From contig CAJMEU010000146.1 in NCBI GenBank assembly GCA_905212515.1, positions 1 to 7,116 on the forward strand: a stretch of 7,116 nucleotides of DNA. Direction: 5' to 3'. Positions within the stretch are counted from its first letter, which is position 1; every line of letters starts with the position of its first letter. A program made the position numbers and the translations under genes. The notes below the pieces were generated by a model. It saw only the letters and a list, made by a program, of their open reading frames with translations, had not been told where the DNA came from and searched no databases. This DNA is from an uncultured Oscillospiraceae bacterium. GTDB lineage: Bacteria; Bacillota; Clostridia; Oscillospirales; Ruminococcaceae. Positions 1 through 6,241 of this stretch are shown piece by piece.

Positions 1-200
1 GCCGCGTGGTGCAGTACGCCAAGCAGTTCGTGGGCGGCGAGGACCTGGCCAATCAGTGGAGCCTGCAGACCGACGGCGCCTCGCTGATTGCGCAGATGCT
101 GTTCGAGTATGCCACGGACATCAACCTGTTTGTGGGCCGTGCCATCAACCCCGCCTATCAAAACCCTATTCTGTCCATCAGCTTGGGCATCAATATCTAG
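1..200 (+). CDS. 3' end of an unrecognised protein, ending at an in-frame TAG
   Basis: The frame is open from the left edge (first full codon at 3) to TAG at 198-200; the true start lies outside the window. The visible residues begin RVVQYAKQFVGGEDL and end LSISLGINI. They look like a normal soluble globular protein: mixed hydrophobic and charged residues, GC-rich codons like those of the neighbouring genes, no signal peptide or membrane segment in the visible part. I cannot assign a family. The same frame stays open after the TAG for 21 more codons to TAA at 264-266, and a hairpin terminator starts only 6 nt after that TAA. This suggests that the original gene end was the TAA and that the TAG is a nonsense substitution, a sequencing error, or a readthrough site. 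That the region is coding is fairly sure; the function is unknown. Confidence 0.6.
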   Translation, partial: RVVQYAKQFVGGEDLANQWSLQTDGASLIAQMLFEYATDINLFVGRAINPAYQNPILSISLGINI

Positions 201-266
201 CTTGTGAAAGAGCTGGGGGGCTATCTGGAGCAGATGGGCAAGCAGATCAAGGTCAGTTATTTCTAA
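201..266 (+). other. In-frame extension after the amber codon of the left-edge gene
   Basis: Directly after the TAG at 198-200 the same frame encodes LVKELGGYLEQMGKQIKVSYF and then TAA at 264-266. The stretch looks like an amphipathic helix followed by a short beta strand, which is a credible protein C-terminus rather than random spacer. It has no good start codon of its own behind a ribosome binding site. The terminator stem begins at 273, so the TAA, not the TAG, has the usual spacing to it. Inference: this is the former or still translated C-terminal tail of the left-edge protein. Confidence 0.5.
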
Positions 267-272
267 ATGAAA

Positions 273-318
273 AAAGCGCCGCTTCGATCCCCTTTACCGG
301 GGCTTGGGGCGGCGCTTT
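273..318 (+). terminator. Hairpin terminator of the left-edge gene
   Basis: A perfect 10-bp stem pairs AAAGCGCCGC (273-282) with GCGGCGCTTT (309-318). A second small stem lies inside the loop, CCCC at 289-292 with GGGG at 299-302. The tail after the stem is pyrimidine-rich but not a clean T-run, so termination may be imperfect. It lies 6 nt after the TAA of the upstream frame and just before the next promoter. Confidence 0.7.
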
Positions 319-327
319 CCCTTGTCT

Positions 328-356
328 TTCACACATTTCCCCGTTTTACATATACT
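328..356 (+). promoter_or_regulatory. Sigma-A-type promoter of the 95-aa protein gene
   Basis: A -35 box TTCACA (328-333) and a -10 box TATACT (351-356) each match the vegetative consensus at 5 of 6 positions and are separated by exactly 17 bp. Transcription would start near 363, giving a leader of about 48 nt. The promoter is squeezed directly behind the terminator of the upstream gene, so the small gene is probably its own transcription unit. Confidence 0.6.
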
Positions 357-365
357 GATAACAAA

Positions 366-386
366 GCCGTGGTTTTTTCTCACGGC
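366..386 (+). promoter_or_regulatory. 5'-leader stem-loop
   Basis: GCCGTG (366-371) pairs with CACGGC (381-386), with one further G-T pair inside and a T-rich loop at 373-379. It would form at the extreme 5' end of the transcript from the promoter at 328-356, about 12 nt before the ribosome binding site. Such 5' hairpins often protect mRNA from decay. It is too short and too far from any T-run on its 3' side to be a terminator. The function is inferred only. Confidence 0.4.
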
Positions 387-410
387 CATCAATCAAAGGG
401 GGAAATGTTT

Positions 411-698
411 ATGTCTATGCCTGTCATCACCACGTCCTGCAACCCTGTCTCCATGAGCCAGGCCGTCACCGACCTGATCGAGTCCATCGCCCTAGAGGAG
501 ACCGCCCTGAGCCATATCCTGAACGCCGAGGGCGAAAAAATCCAAAAGGCCCTGGCCATGGATGTGTCGCTGGAAGAGATCATGAACGTGAACGACACCG
601 TGATGAGCATGGTGGCCAGCATCAACGACCTGGAGCACACGCTGCGCGACAAACTGGAATTCATCTCCAACAACCTGTACTATCCTTCCCGCGAGTAA
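411..698 (+). CDS. Small alpha-helical protein of unknown function, 95 aa
   Basis: A GGGGG ribosome binding site at 398-402 lies 8 nt before ATG 411, the start chosen here. ATG 405 is in frame but only 2 nt from that site, and ATG 417 is also in frame. The open frame reaches back to 267, but that part covers the terminator and promoter. The protein (MSMPVITTSCNPVSM at its N-terminus) has a short Ser/Thr/Cys-containing head, then two predicted helices: residues 17-49, including SIALEETALSHILNAEGEKIQKAL, and residues 53-86, with evenly spaced hydrophobics that suggest a helical hairpin or coiled-coil dimer. There is no signal peptide or membrane segment. It resembles small uncharacterised proteins of Clostridia with a SIALE-x-x-LSHILNAEGEKIQ core, some of which I recall beside spore-surface or collagen-like proteins; that link is memory and unproven. 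It has its own promoter and terminator. Confidence 0.8.
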   Translation: MSMPVITTSCNPVSMSQAVTDLIESIALEETALSHILNAEGEKIQKALAMDVSLEEIMNVNDTVMSMVASINDLEHTLRDKLEFISNNLYYPSRE

Positions 699-763
699 TC
701 CCTCCCCCGCGCGCTGTCCTCCGCGTATCGTTTCGTCACCTTTCGCCTGCCCAAGTCGAATAG

Positions 764-793
764 GCGCGGCCTGAATTGGCCGGGCGTTTTTTT
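764..793 (+). terminator. Intrinsic terminator of the 95-aa protein gene
   Basis: The stem pairs 764-771 with 778-785 (core GGCC/GGCC, one G-G mismatch) around the loop TGAATT and is followed by seven T residues at 787-793. It is a classic rho-independent terminator on the + strand. livF converges from the other side and stops at 800. On the - strand the same hairpin lacks a T-run, so it would be at most a weak terminator for the liv operon. Confidence 0.8.
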
Positions 794-799
794 ACTTTT

Positions 800-1522
<723 letters not shown>

Positions 1523-1525
1523 AGC

Positions 1526-2287
1526 TTACTCTCCTCCCAAATAGGCTGCGATGACCTTGGGGTCATTGCGCACGGTCTCGGGGTCGCCCTCGGCCAGAAT
1601 ACGGCCGTAGTTCAGCACGGTGATATATTCGCACAGGCCCATCACAAAGCTCATGTCATGCTCGATCAGCAGGATGGCGGTGCCGAATTTCTCCCGCACG
1701 AAGCGGACGGTATTCATCAGTTCTTCCGTCTCGTTGGGGTTCATACCGGCGGCCGGTTCGTCCAGCAGCAGCAGTTTGGGGTTGGTGGCCAGCGCGCGGG
1801 CAATCTCCAACTTGCGCTGTTTGCCGTAGGGCAGGTTGGAGGCCTTCTGCTTGGCGTCGCCCTCCAGGTCAAAAATTTTCAAAAGGCTCATCGCGCGGCC
1901 GCGAATATCACGCTCCCGCTCGTAATAGGGCGGCAGACGGAACACAGCGTTGACGGTGGAATACTTCACCTGATTGTGCAGGCCCACCTTTACGTTGTCC
2001 AGCACCGTCATCTCGCTGAAGAGGCGGATATTCTGGAACGTGCGGGCCACGCCTGCCTTACAGATGGTGGCCGGGGCTTTGCCGGTGATGTTCACGCCGT
2101 CCAGGATGATGTCGCCCTCCGTGGGCTTGTACACGCCCGTGAGCATATTGAACACCGTGGTCTTTCCCGCGCCGTTGGGGCCGATCAGGCCGTGCAGGCT
2201 GCCCTTTTCCAGCTTGAGGTCCACTTTGTCCACGGCCTGCAGGCCGCCGAAGGCGATGCCCAGGTTCGAAACTTCCAGCAATGCCAT
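1526..2287 (-). CDS. livG: Branched-chain amino-acid ABC transporter ATP-binding protein LivG
   Basis: The second ATPase of the importer, expected to pair with LivF on the cytoplasmic face of LivH/LivM. It has 253 aa, normal for the family. Walker A is GPNGAGKTT (36-44), the Q-loop is RTFQN with Q85, and the signature has the LivG-typical form LPYGKQ (152-157) in place of LSGGQ. Walker B is LLLLDEP with D176 and E177, followed by the LivG hallmark AAGMNPNE. The H-loop is IEHDM with H210. The C-terminal end, with GRILAEGDPETVRNDPKV, is the usual LivG tail. ATG 2287 lies 1 nt after the livM TGA. A G-run ribosome binding site at 2296-2300, spaced 8 nt from the start, is embedded in the final codons of livM. 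Confidence 0.95.
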   Translation of the reverse strand: MALLEVSNLGIAFGGLQAVDKVDLKLEKGSLHGLIGPNGAGKTTVFNMLTGVYKPTEGDIILDGVNITGKAPATICKAGVARTFQNIRLFSEMTVLDNVKVGLHNQVKYSTVNAVFRLPPYYERERDIRGRAMSLLKIFDLEGDAKQKASNLPYGKQRKLEIARALATNPKLLLLDEPAAGMNPNETEELMNTVRFVREKFGTAILLIEHDMSFVMGLCEYITVLNYGRILAEGDPETVRNDPKVIAAYLGGE

Positions 2288-2288
2288 G

Positions 2289-3356
2289 TCAGTTTCCCCC
2301 TTTCTTCGCTTTCGCGCGCGAGGCGAACATGCGCTTGCGCCATGCCACCAGGGCCGGGCTTTGGTTGAAGATCATCACCAGGATCAGGATGATGGCGTAG
2401 ATCAGCATGCGGTAGTCGTTGAGGCCGCGCAGCATCTCGGGCAGCACGGTCAGCACCGCCGCCGCGATCACCGAGCCGCGGATATTGCCCATGCCGCCCA
2501 GCACCACGAATACCAGCACCAGGATGGAGGTGTTGTAATCGAATTTCTTCGCCACCAGGGAGGAGAAGTTGTGGGCATAGAAGGCGCCGGCCAAGCCGGC
2601 CAGAGCCGCGGACACGGAAAAGGCGATCATCTTGTATTTGGTGACGTTGATGCCCACGCTTTCAGCCGCAATGCGGTTGTCGCGGATGGACATGATGGCG
2701 CGCCCGGTGCGGGAGCGGATGAGGTTCAGCACCACCACCAAGGTGACCATCACCAGGATGAAGCCGATGGTGAAGGTGGCGTCCTTGTTGCTGTTGTTGA
2801 TGCCCAGCGCGCCGTTGATGATGATGCGGCCGCCCTCGCCCAATTTCAGCGAGGCCGCGTCCTTAAAGGAGAAGTGCCAGCCGTTGGCGTCCACGCCCAG
2901 ATACAGGGCGTTCATGACGTTTTTGATGATCTCGCCGAAGGCCAGCGTCACAATGGCCAGATAGTCGCCCCGCAGACGCAGCACAGGGATGCCGATCAGG
3001 ATGCCTGCCACGCCTGCGGCCAGGGCGCCGATCAGCAGGGCGATGGCAAAGCGCAGCATGGGCGGCAGCCCGTCCTGCACATAGGAAGAAAAGCACATGG
3101 CCGCGAAGGCGCCCACGCTCATGAAGCCCGCGTGGCCCAGGCTCAATTCACCCAGGATGCCCACGGTCAGGTTCAGCGAGACCGCCATCATGATATAGGT
3201 ACAGCTCGGCACCAGCTGCCCTTTGAAGGAGTTGCTGAGCACACCGGCCGTGCTCAGCACCATCACCACCGCATACGCGGCGATGACCATGAGGTAAGTG
3301 ATGAGGTTTTTCCGCGCCGTGCGGCTCATATTTTTTGTATTGAACACGCCCGTCAC
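2289..3356 (-). CDS. livM: Branched-chain amino-acid ABC transporter permease LivM
   Basis: An integral membrane permease that forms the channel with LivH. It has 355 aa with about 8-10 hydrophobic segments. The family hallmarks are SLGHAGF (72-78), RLRGDYLAIVTLAFGEI, the cytoplasmic-loop sequence GRAIMSIRDNRIAAESVGINV that contacts the ATPases, and VLGGMGNIRGS near the C-terminus. The start is uncertain. GTG 3356 follows the livH TAG with no gap but has a poor ribosome binding site. An AGGTGA motif overlapping the TAG/GTG junction is well spaced for GTG 3347 (codon 4), and ATG at codon 10 is also possible. All starts keep the complete membrane domain. The stop is TGA at 2289-2291, 1 nt before livG. 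The tail is basic (RAKAKKGGN), consistent with a cytoplasmic C-terminus. Confidence 0.93.
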   Translation of the reverse strand: MTGVFNTKNMSRTARKNLITYLMVIAAYAVVMVLSTAGVLSNSFKGQLVPSCTYIMMAVSLNLTVGILGELSLGHAGFMSVGAFAAMCFSSYVQDGLPPMLRFAIALLIGALAAGVAGILIGIPVLRLRGDYLAIVTLAFGEIIKNVMNALYLGVDANGWHFSFKDAASLKLGEGGRIIINGALGINNSNKDATFTIGFILVMVTLVVVLNLIRSRTGRAIMSIRDNRIAAESVGINVTKYKMIAFSVSAALAGLAGAFYAHNFSSLVAKKFDYNTSILVLVFVVLGGMGNIRGSVIAAAVLTVLPEMLRGLNDYRMLIYAIILILVMIFNQSPALVAWRKRMFASRAKAKKGGN

Positions 3357-4238
3357 CTACACTTTCTCATTGATCTTCTTGCCCAGGATGCCCGTGGGCT
3401 TCACCAGCAAGACAACGATCAGCACTGCAAACACGATGGCGTCGGACAGTTGAGTGGAGATATAGGCTTTGCTCAAATTCTCGATCACGCCCAGCAGCAC
3501 GCCGCCCAGCATGGCGCCGGGGATGGAGCCGATGCCGCCGAACACCGCGGCCACAAACGCTTTGATACCGGGCATTGCGCCGGTGGTGGGCTGCAGGATG
3601 GGATAGGCCGAGCACAGCAGCGCGCCCGCGATGGCCGCCAGAGCGCTGCCGATGGCGAAGGTGAGCGAAATGGTTCCGTTTACATTGATGCCCATCAGTT
3701 GGGCCGCGCCCTTATCCTCGGACACGGCCAACATGGCGTGGCCCATCTTGGTGCGGTTGACAAACAGCGACAAGCATACCATGATGACCGCCGAGACCAA
3801 AATGGTCACCAGCGTTTCGCCCGTGATGACCAGCTGCCCGTCAAACAAGCGGACGGAACCGATGGACACCACCGAGCCGAAAGACTTGGGCGAGGAGCCC
3901 CAGATCAGCAGGGCCATATTCTGCAAAAAGTAACTGACACCGATGGCCGTGATGAGCACGGCCAAACTGGGCGCACCGCGCAGGGGCTTATAGGCCACGC
4001 GCTCGATGGTGATGCCCAGCAGGGTACAGGCCGCCATAGCCGCCAGCACCGCCAGAAGCGCCGGCATATGCAGGCTGTTCATTACCACGAAGATCAGATA
4101 GCCGCCCACCATGATGATATCGCCGTGGGCAAAGTTCAGCATCTTCGCAATGCCGTAAACCATTGTATAGCCCAGGGCAATGATCGCATAGATGCTGCCC
4201 AGGCTGATCCCATTTACCAAGAAAGAAAGAAACTCCAT
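3357..4238 (-). CDS. livH: Branched-chain amino-acid ABC transporter permease LivH
   Basis: The partner permease of LivM in the inner-leaflet channel. It has 293 aa, normal for LivH, and mostly hydrophobic segments. The family marks are the N-terminal NGISLGSIYAIIALGYTMVYG, the NFAHGD motif (35-40), GAPSLAVLITAIGVSYFLQN, the cytoplasmic loop with MLAVSEDKGAAQLMGINV, and AAVFGGIGSIPGAMLGG. The end, KPTGILGKKINEKV, is the usual LivH terminus, so its TAG (3357-3359) looks like a genuine stop. ATG 4238 has an AAAGGG ribosome binding site about 8 nt upstream. livH is separated from livJ by 162 nt holding three stem-loops, and from livM by nothing. Confidence 0.95.
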   Translation of the reverse strand: MEFLSFLVNGISLGSIYAIIALGYTMVYGIAKMLNFAHGDIIMVGGYLIFVVMNSLHMPALLAVLAAMAACTLLGITIERVAYKPLRGAPSLAVLITAIGVSYFLQNMALLIWGSSPKSFGSVVSIGSVRLFDGQLVITGETLVTILVSAVIMVCLSLFVNRTKMGHAMLAVSEDKGAAQLMGINVNGTISLTFAIGSALAAIAGALLCSAYPILQPTTGAMPGIKAFVAAVFGGIGSIPGAMLGGVLLGVIENLSKAYISTQLSDAIVFAVLIVVLLVKPTGILGKKINEKV

Positions 4239-4262
4239 AAGATACGCCCTTTCCGTTCATTC

Positions 4263-4374
4263 GCAGAGCTTTTGGGCGCTCCGCTTCCCTTGTGGTACGA
4301 TCCTGCGGAAAACCGACAGTTTCCGCAGATACCGCCAAAGAAGGCTGCCGCATCGGCGGCAACCTTCTTTGGCG
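4263..4374 (-). repeat. Three tandem stem-loops between livJ and livH
   Basis: In + coordinates, hairpin 1 pairs 4263-4269 with 4278-4284 (7 bp, 8-nt loop, one non-Watson-Crick position). Hairpin 2 pairs CTGCGGAAA (4303-4311) with TTTCCGCAG (4320-4328), 9 bp perfect with an 8-nt loop. Hairpin 3 pairs 4333-4350 with 4357-4374, 17 of 18 positions paired, with a single C/A mismatch at 4345/4362 and a 6-nt loop. None is followed by a T-run on either strand, so they are not standard terminators. In the liv transcript they follow livJ and precede livH, a position typical of REP-like or mRNA-stabilising elements that keep receptor mRNA more abundant than permease mRNA. A dispersed palindromic repeat is the main alternative. 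Confidence 0.75.
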
Positions 4375-4400
4375 AAGTTCAAGCGGCCGCGGGGGCCAGC

Positions 4401-5612
4401 TTACATCTGCGCGTAAGCGCCGTTTTCAACTTTTACCACGATGGGAGCCTTGCTTACCTCGCCGCTGGCTTTCCAGGTCATATCCGAACCGGTCAGGCCG
4501 TCGATCGAAATCTCGGTGATGGCTGCTTTCAGCGCATCGCCCAGGGCGGAGACGTCCATATCGCCCGTGACGCCGGCCTTCTCGCAGGCGGCTTTGATGG
4601 CGTAGATGGCGTCATAGGCGTCGGCGGCAAACTGGTTGGGGGTCTCGCCGTAATCCGCCTCATAGGTCTTGACGAAATTGCTGGTCAGTTCATCTGTGCC
4701 GCCGGCATTGAACGGGGTCATCAGCATCAGGCCCTCGGCCAGTTCCAAATCGAAATTCTCCACGGTCAGGATGCCGTCCATGCCGTCGCAGCCGAAGAAG
4801 GCGGGGTCATAGCCCAACTGGTTGGCCTGGGTGATGATGAGGGAAGCCTCGGTGTAATAGATGGGCAAGAACACCAGGTCGGCGCCCGCGCTCTGGGCCT
4901 TCTGCAGCTGGGTCTTGAAGTCGGACTTGCTGTCGGCGGTGAACGCCTCGGCGCAGACGATCTCCAGGCCCTTGGCGGCAGCTTCCTCGGCAAAAGCATT
5001 GTAAATGCCGGTGGAATAAGCGTCGGAACTGTCATAGATCGCGGCAATCTTGGTGGCCAGGCCATTGTCCGCGATGTAATCGGCAGCGGAAACGCCCTGG
5101 TTGGGGTCTGTGAAGCACACCTGGAAGGCGTTGTCGTTCACGATCACGTCTGTGGAAGAGGCGGACGGGGTGATCTGGAACATGTTGTCAGTCGCCGTCT
5201 CGGAGATCACGGCCAGGCACGGACCGGTGGTGACGGTACCCATCAGCACCTGCATGTCCCAGTCCTTCAGATTATTGTAGGCGTTGATGGCCTTCTCGCC
5301 GTCGCCTTCATCGTCCTGGAAGTTATATTCAAACTTGATCGCACTGTCGGAAGCGTTGATCTCGTCCACAGCGATCTGGGCGCCGTTTTTCACAGCCACG
5401 CCGTACACGGCCGTGCCGCCCGTCAACGGGCCGATGCCGCCCACTTTGATGGTCACTTCACCGCCGGCAGCCGGGGCCTGGGTGGAACCGGCCGCGGAAG
5501 TGCTGGCCGGCGCGCTGGGCGCCTGGGCACTGGAAGAACTGGTAGAGCCGCCGCAGGCGGCCATGGAAGCCACCATACACACTGCCAAGGCCAGGCGTAT
5601 CACTTTTTTCAT
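4401..5612 (-). CDS. livJ: Branched-chain amino-acid ABC transporter substrate-binding lipoprotein
   Basis: The extracellular receptor that delivers the amino acid to LivHM. It has 403 aa. The N-terminus MKKVIRLALAVCMVASMAAC is a lipoprotein signal with lipobox MAAC and lipidated Cys20. A flexible Ser/Ala/Thr/Pro linker follows (about 21-50), then a type I periplasmic-binding fold (Peripla_BP_6): IKVGGIGPLTGGTAVYG, the helix AVKNGAQIAVDEINA, the ligand-region segment LMGTVTTGPCLAVISETATDN, and the second lobe TKIAAIYDSSDAYSTG and FLPIYYTEASLIITQANQLG. ATG 5612 has GGAGGAG (5619-5625) 6 nt upstream, and the stop is TAA 4401-4403. The substrate is inferred as Leu/Ile/Val from the family and from the complete livJHMGF set; related receptors can bind other amino acids or amides. 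It is first in the operon, behind the promoter at 5684-5712. Confidence 0.95.
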   Translation of the reverse strand: MKKVIRLALAVCMVASMAACGGSTSSSSAQAPSAPASTSAAGSTQAPAAGGEVTIKVGGIGPLTGGTAVYGVAVKNGAQIAVDEINASDSAIKFEYNFQDDEGDGEKAINAYNNLKDWDMQVLMGTVTTGPCLAVISETATDNMFQITPSASSTDVIVNDNAFQVCFTDPNQGVSAADYIADNGLATKIAAIYDSSDAYSTGIYNAFAEEAAAKGLEIVCAEAFTADSKSDFKTQLQKAQSAGADLVFLPIYYTEASLIITQANQLGYDPAFFGCDGMDGILTVENFDLELAEGLMLMTPFNAGGTDELTSNFVKTYEADYGETPNQFAADAYDAIYAIKAACEKAGVTGDMDVSALGDALKAAITEISIDGLTGSDMTWKASGEVSKAPIVVKVENGAYAQM

Positions 5613-5670
5613 AACTTACTCCTCCATTTTCACTTGATATCCTCATACTCTCTTGCGCAAGGTCCTTTGA

Positions 5671-5686
5671 GATATTGATAAATATC
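5671..5686. promoter_or_regulatory. Inverted repeat at the liv transcription start (candidate operator)
   Basis: GATATT (5671-5676) and AATATC (5681-5686) form a perfect 6-bp inverted repeat with a 4-bp spacer. It overlaps the proposed -10 box and covers the expected start near 5677, the classic place for a repressor site. The region is AT-rich, so a chance palindrome is possible. Confidence 0.35.
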
Positions 5687-5712
5687 ATATACGAAAGTTG
5701 CACAAATTACAA
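5684..5712 (-). promoter_or_regulatory. Sigma-A-type promoter of the liv operon
   Basis: On the - strand, TTGTAA (5712-5707) and TATGAT (5689-5684) are separated by exactly 17 bp, matching the -35 consensus at 4 of 6 and the -10 consensus at 5 of 6 positions. Transcription would start near 5677 and leave a leader of about 65 nt before livJ. It lies in the only long non-coding stretch of the window (5613-5887), which is clearly more AT-rich than the genes. Confidence 0.6.
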
Positions 5713-5785
5713 TTCGCCATTTTTACATACTTTCTCACACTAAAGCGTTAATTTGTGTGATTTTGCATAAAAAGGCACAAAATTA
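5701..5785. promoter_or_regulatory. Cluster of CACAAATTA repeats upstream of livJ (candidate regulator sites)
   Basis: CACAAATTA occurs at 5701-5709 on the + strand and at 5749-5757 on the - strand; CACAAAATTA, one extra A, is at 5776-5785 on the + strand. The second copy overlaps an inverted repeat TCACAC (5735-5740) / GTGTGA (5755-5760) with a 14-bp spacer. The first copy overlaps the -35 box of the liv promoter and the others lie 37-73 bp further upstream. This arrangement suits a DNA-binding regulator such as an amino-acid-responsive factor; its identity is unknown. Confidence 0.4.
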
Positions 5786-5839
5786 ATACAAAATCCACGC
5801 TTCTTGTCCTCTGCGGCCTTTGTCTTGTGCAAAAAGGAC

Positions 5840-5866
5840 AAAAAAGGCGGTGCAGAATGCACCGCC
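5840..5866 (-). terminator. Intrinsic terminator of yerC
   Basis: GGCGGTGCA (5846-5854) pairs perfectly with TGCACCGCC (5858-5866) around a 3-nt loop. On the - strand the 9-bp stem is followed at once by six T residues (A-run at 5840-5845). It ends the yerC transcript and insulates the liv promoter. It starts 21 nt after the TAA at 5888-5890, but 72 nt after the TAG at 5939-5941. Confidence 0.85.
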
Positions 5867-5887
5867 CGGCCTGTTACATTAGGGAAT

Positions 5888-5938
5888 TTATGCCTGTATT
5901 TCATCTATTTGCTCCTTCAGCCGCTCCAGAATCATCTC
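5888..5938 (-). other. In-frame extension of yerC after its amber codon
   Basis: After the TAG the same frame reads EMILERLKEQIDEIQA and then TAA (5888-5890). From memory of the YerC/YecD family, members continue after the helix-turn-helix with a Tyr followed by a stretch like EMALDRVK, so this looks like the normal C-terminal helix with the TAG standing where a Tyr codon (TAT or TAC) is expected, one base away. With the extension the protein would be 104 residues, which as I recall is the length of the Bacillus YerC. The nearby terminator fits this TAA as the original end. Confidence 0.6.
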
Positions 5939-6202
5939 CTACCCGCCCGTGCCGTACTGGATGCAGCGGTTGATGCGGCTGATGGTGGCGGTACTGATCT
6001 CTACTTCTTTGACGATCTGCTCGTATGTTTTGCCCGCCAACAGCATCTGGGCGGCCTCTATCCGCTGTGCCATATCCGCCAATTCCTTCATCGTGCACAG
6101 GTCTTCGAAGAAATCATAACACTCTTGTACATTTTTCAATTCCAAAACCGCGCGGAACAATTCGTCCATCGCTCTTGTTTTTCGTTTCATCCTGTCCGGC
6201 AT
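5939..6202 (-). CDS. yerC: YerC/YecD-family TrpR-like regulator, ending early at TAG
   Basis: A small DNA-binding protein of the Trp-repressor superfamily; the physiological role of this family is poorly defined. The start is ATG 6202, with GAGGTG just upstream. A TTG at 6214 extends the frame by 4 codons but overlaps the ribosome binding site. The product to the TAG is 87 aa. A helical N-terminal part, DELFRAVLELKNVQECYDFFEDLCTMKEL (13-41), leads to the family signature MAQRIEAAQMLLAGKTYEQI (44-63). The recognition helix STATISRINRC (70-80) and YGTGG at the end follow. The helix-turn-helix is complete, so the short form might still bind DNA, but the last helix is lost unless the TAG is read through. 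The gene stands alone, with its own promoter and terminator between tsf and livJ. Confidence 0.85.
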   Translation of the reverse strand: MPDRMKRKTRAMDELFRAVLELKNVQECYDFFEDLCTMKELADMAQRIEAAQMLLAGKTYEQIVKEVEISTATISRINRCIQYGTGG

Positions 6203-6241
6203 AGCACACCTCAATATAACTTAGCGCTCGATATCCTGCAA

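Noticed and set aside
198..200. TAG as a pyrrolysine codon.
   Set aside because: The visible protein does not resemble methylamine methyltransferases, the TAG lies close to the C-terminus rather than in a catalytic barrel, and no pyl genes are in the window.
349..356. CATATACT, which resembles a sporulation sigma-E/K -10 element.
   Set aside because: The same bases fit a vegetative promoter better (TTCACA-N17-TATACT), and no matching sporulation -35 element was seen at the right distance.
267..410. N-terminal extension of the 95-aa protein to ATG 267.
   Set aside because: The stretch contains the upstream terminator, the promoter and the leader hairpin, and lacks a ribosome binding site. 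The G-run at 398-402 selects the ATG at 411.
764..785. A bidirectional terminator also serving the liv operon.
   Set aside because: On the - strand the hairpin is preceded, not followed, by its A/T-run, so it lacks the U-tract needed for efficient termination of livF transcripts.
5616..5627. A three-codon mini-ORF (ATG GAG GAG TAA on the - strand) just before livJ, a possible leader peptide.
   Set aside because: It is simply the GGAGGAG ribosome binding site of livJ with a chance ATG; it has no ribosome binding site and no attenuator hairpins of its own.
1974..5678. A 1,234-codon open frame on the + strand, antisense to livM, livH and livJ, and a 530-codon one at 776-2368.
   Set aside because: The large frame is codon-aligned with livM, livH and livJ, which share one register. 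It is closed only by TTA, CTA or TCA codons in the sense genes, which are rare in these GC-rich genes. The translation is rich in His, Gln and Asp with no domain, typical of antisense shadows, while the - strand has a full set of recognisable Liv proteins.
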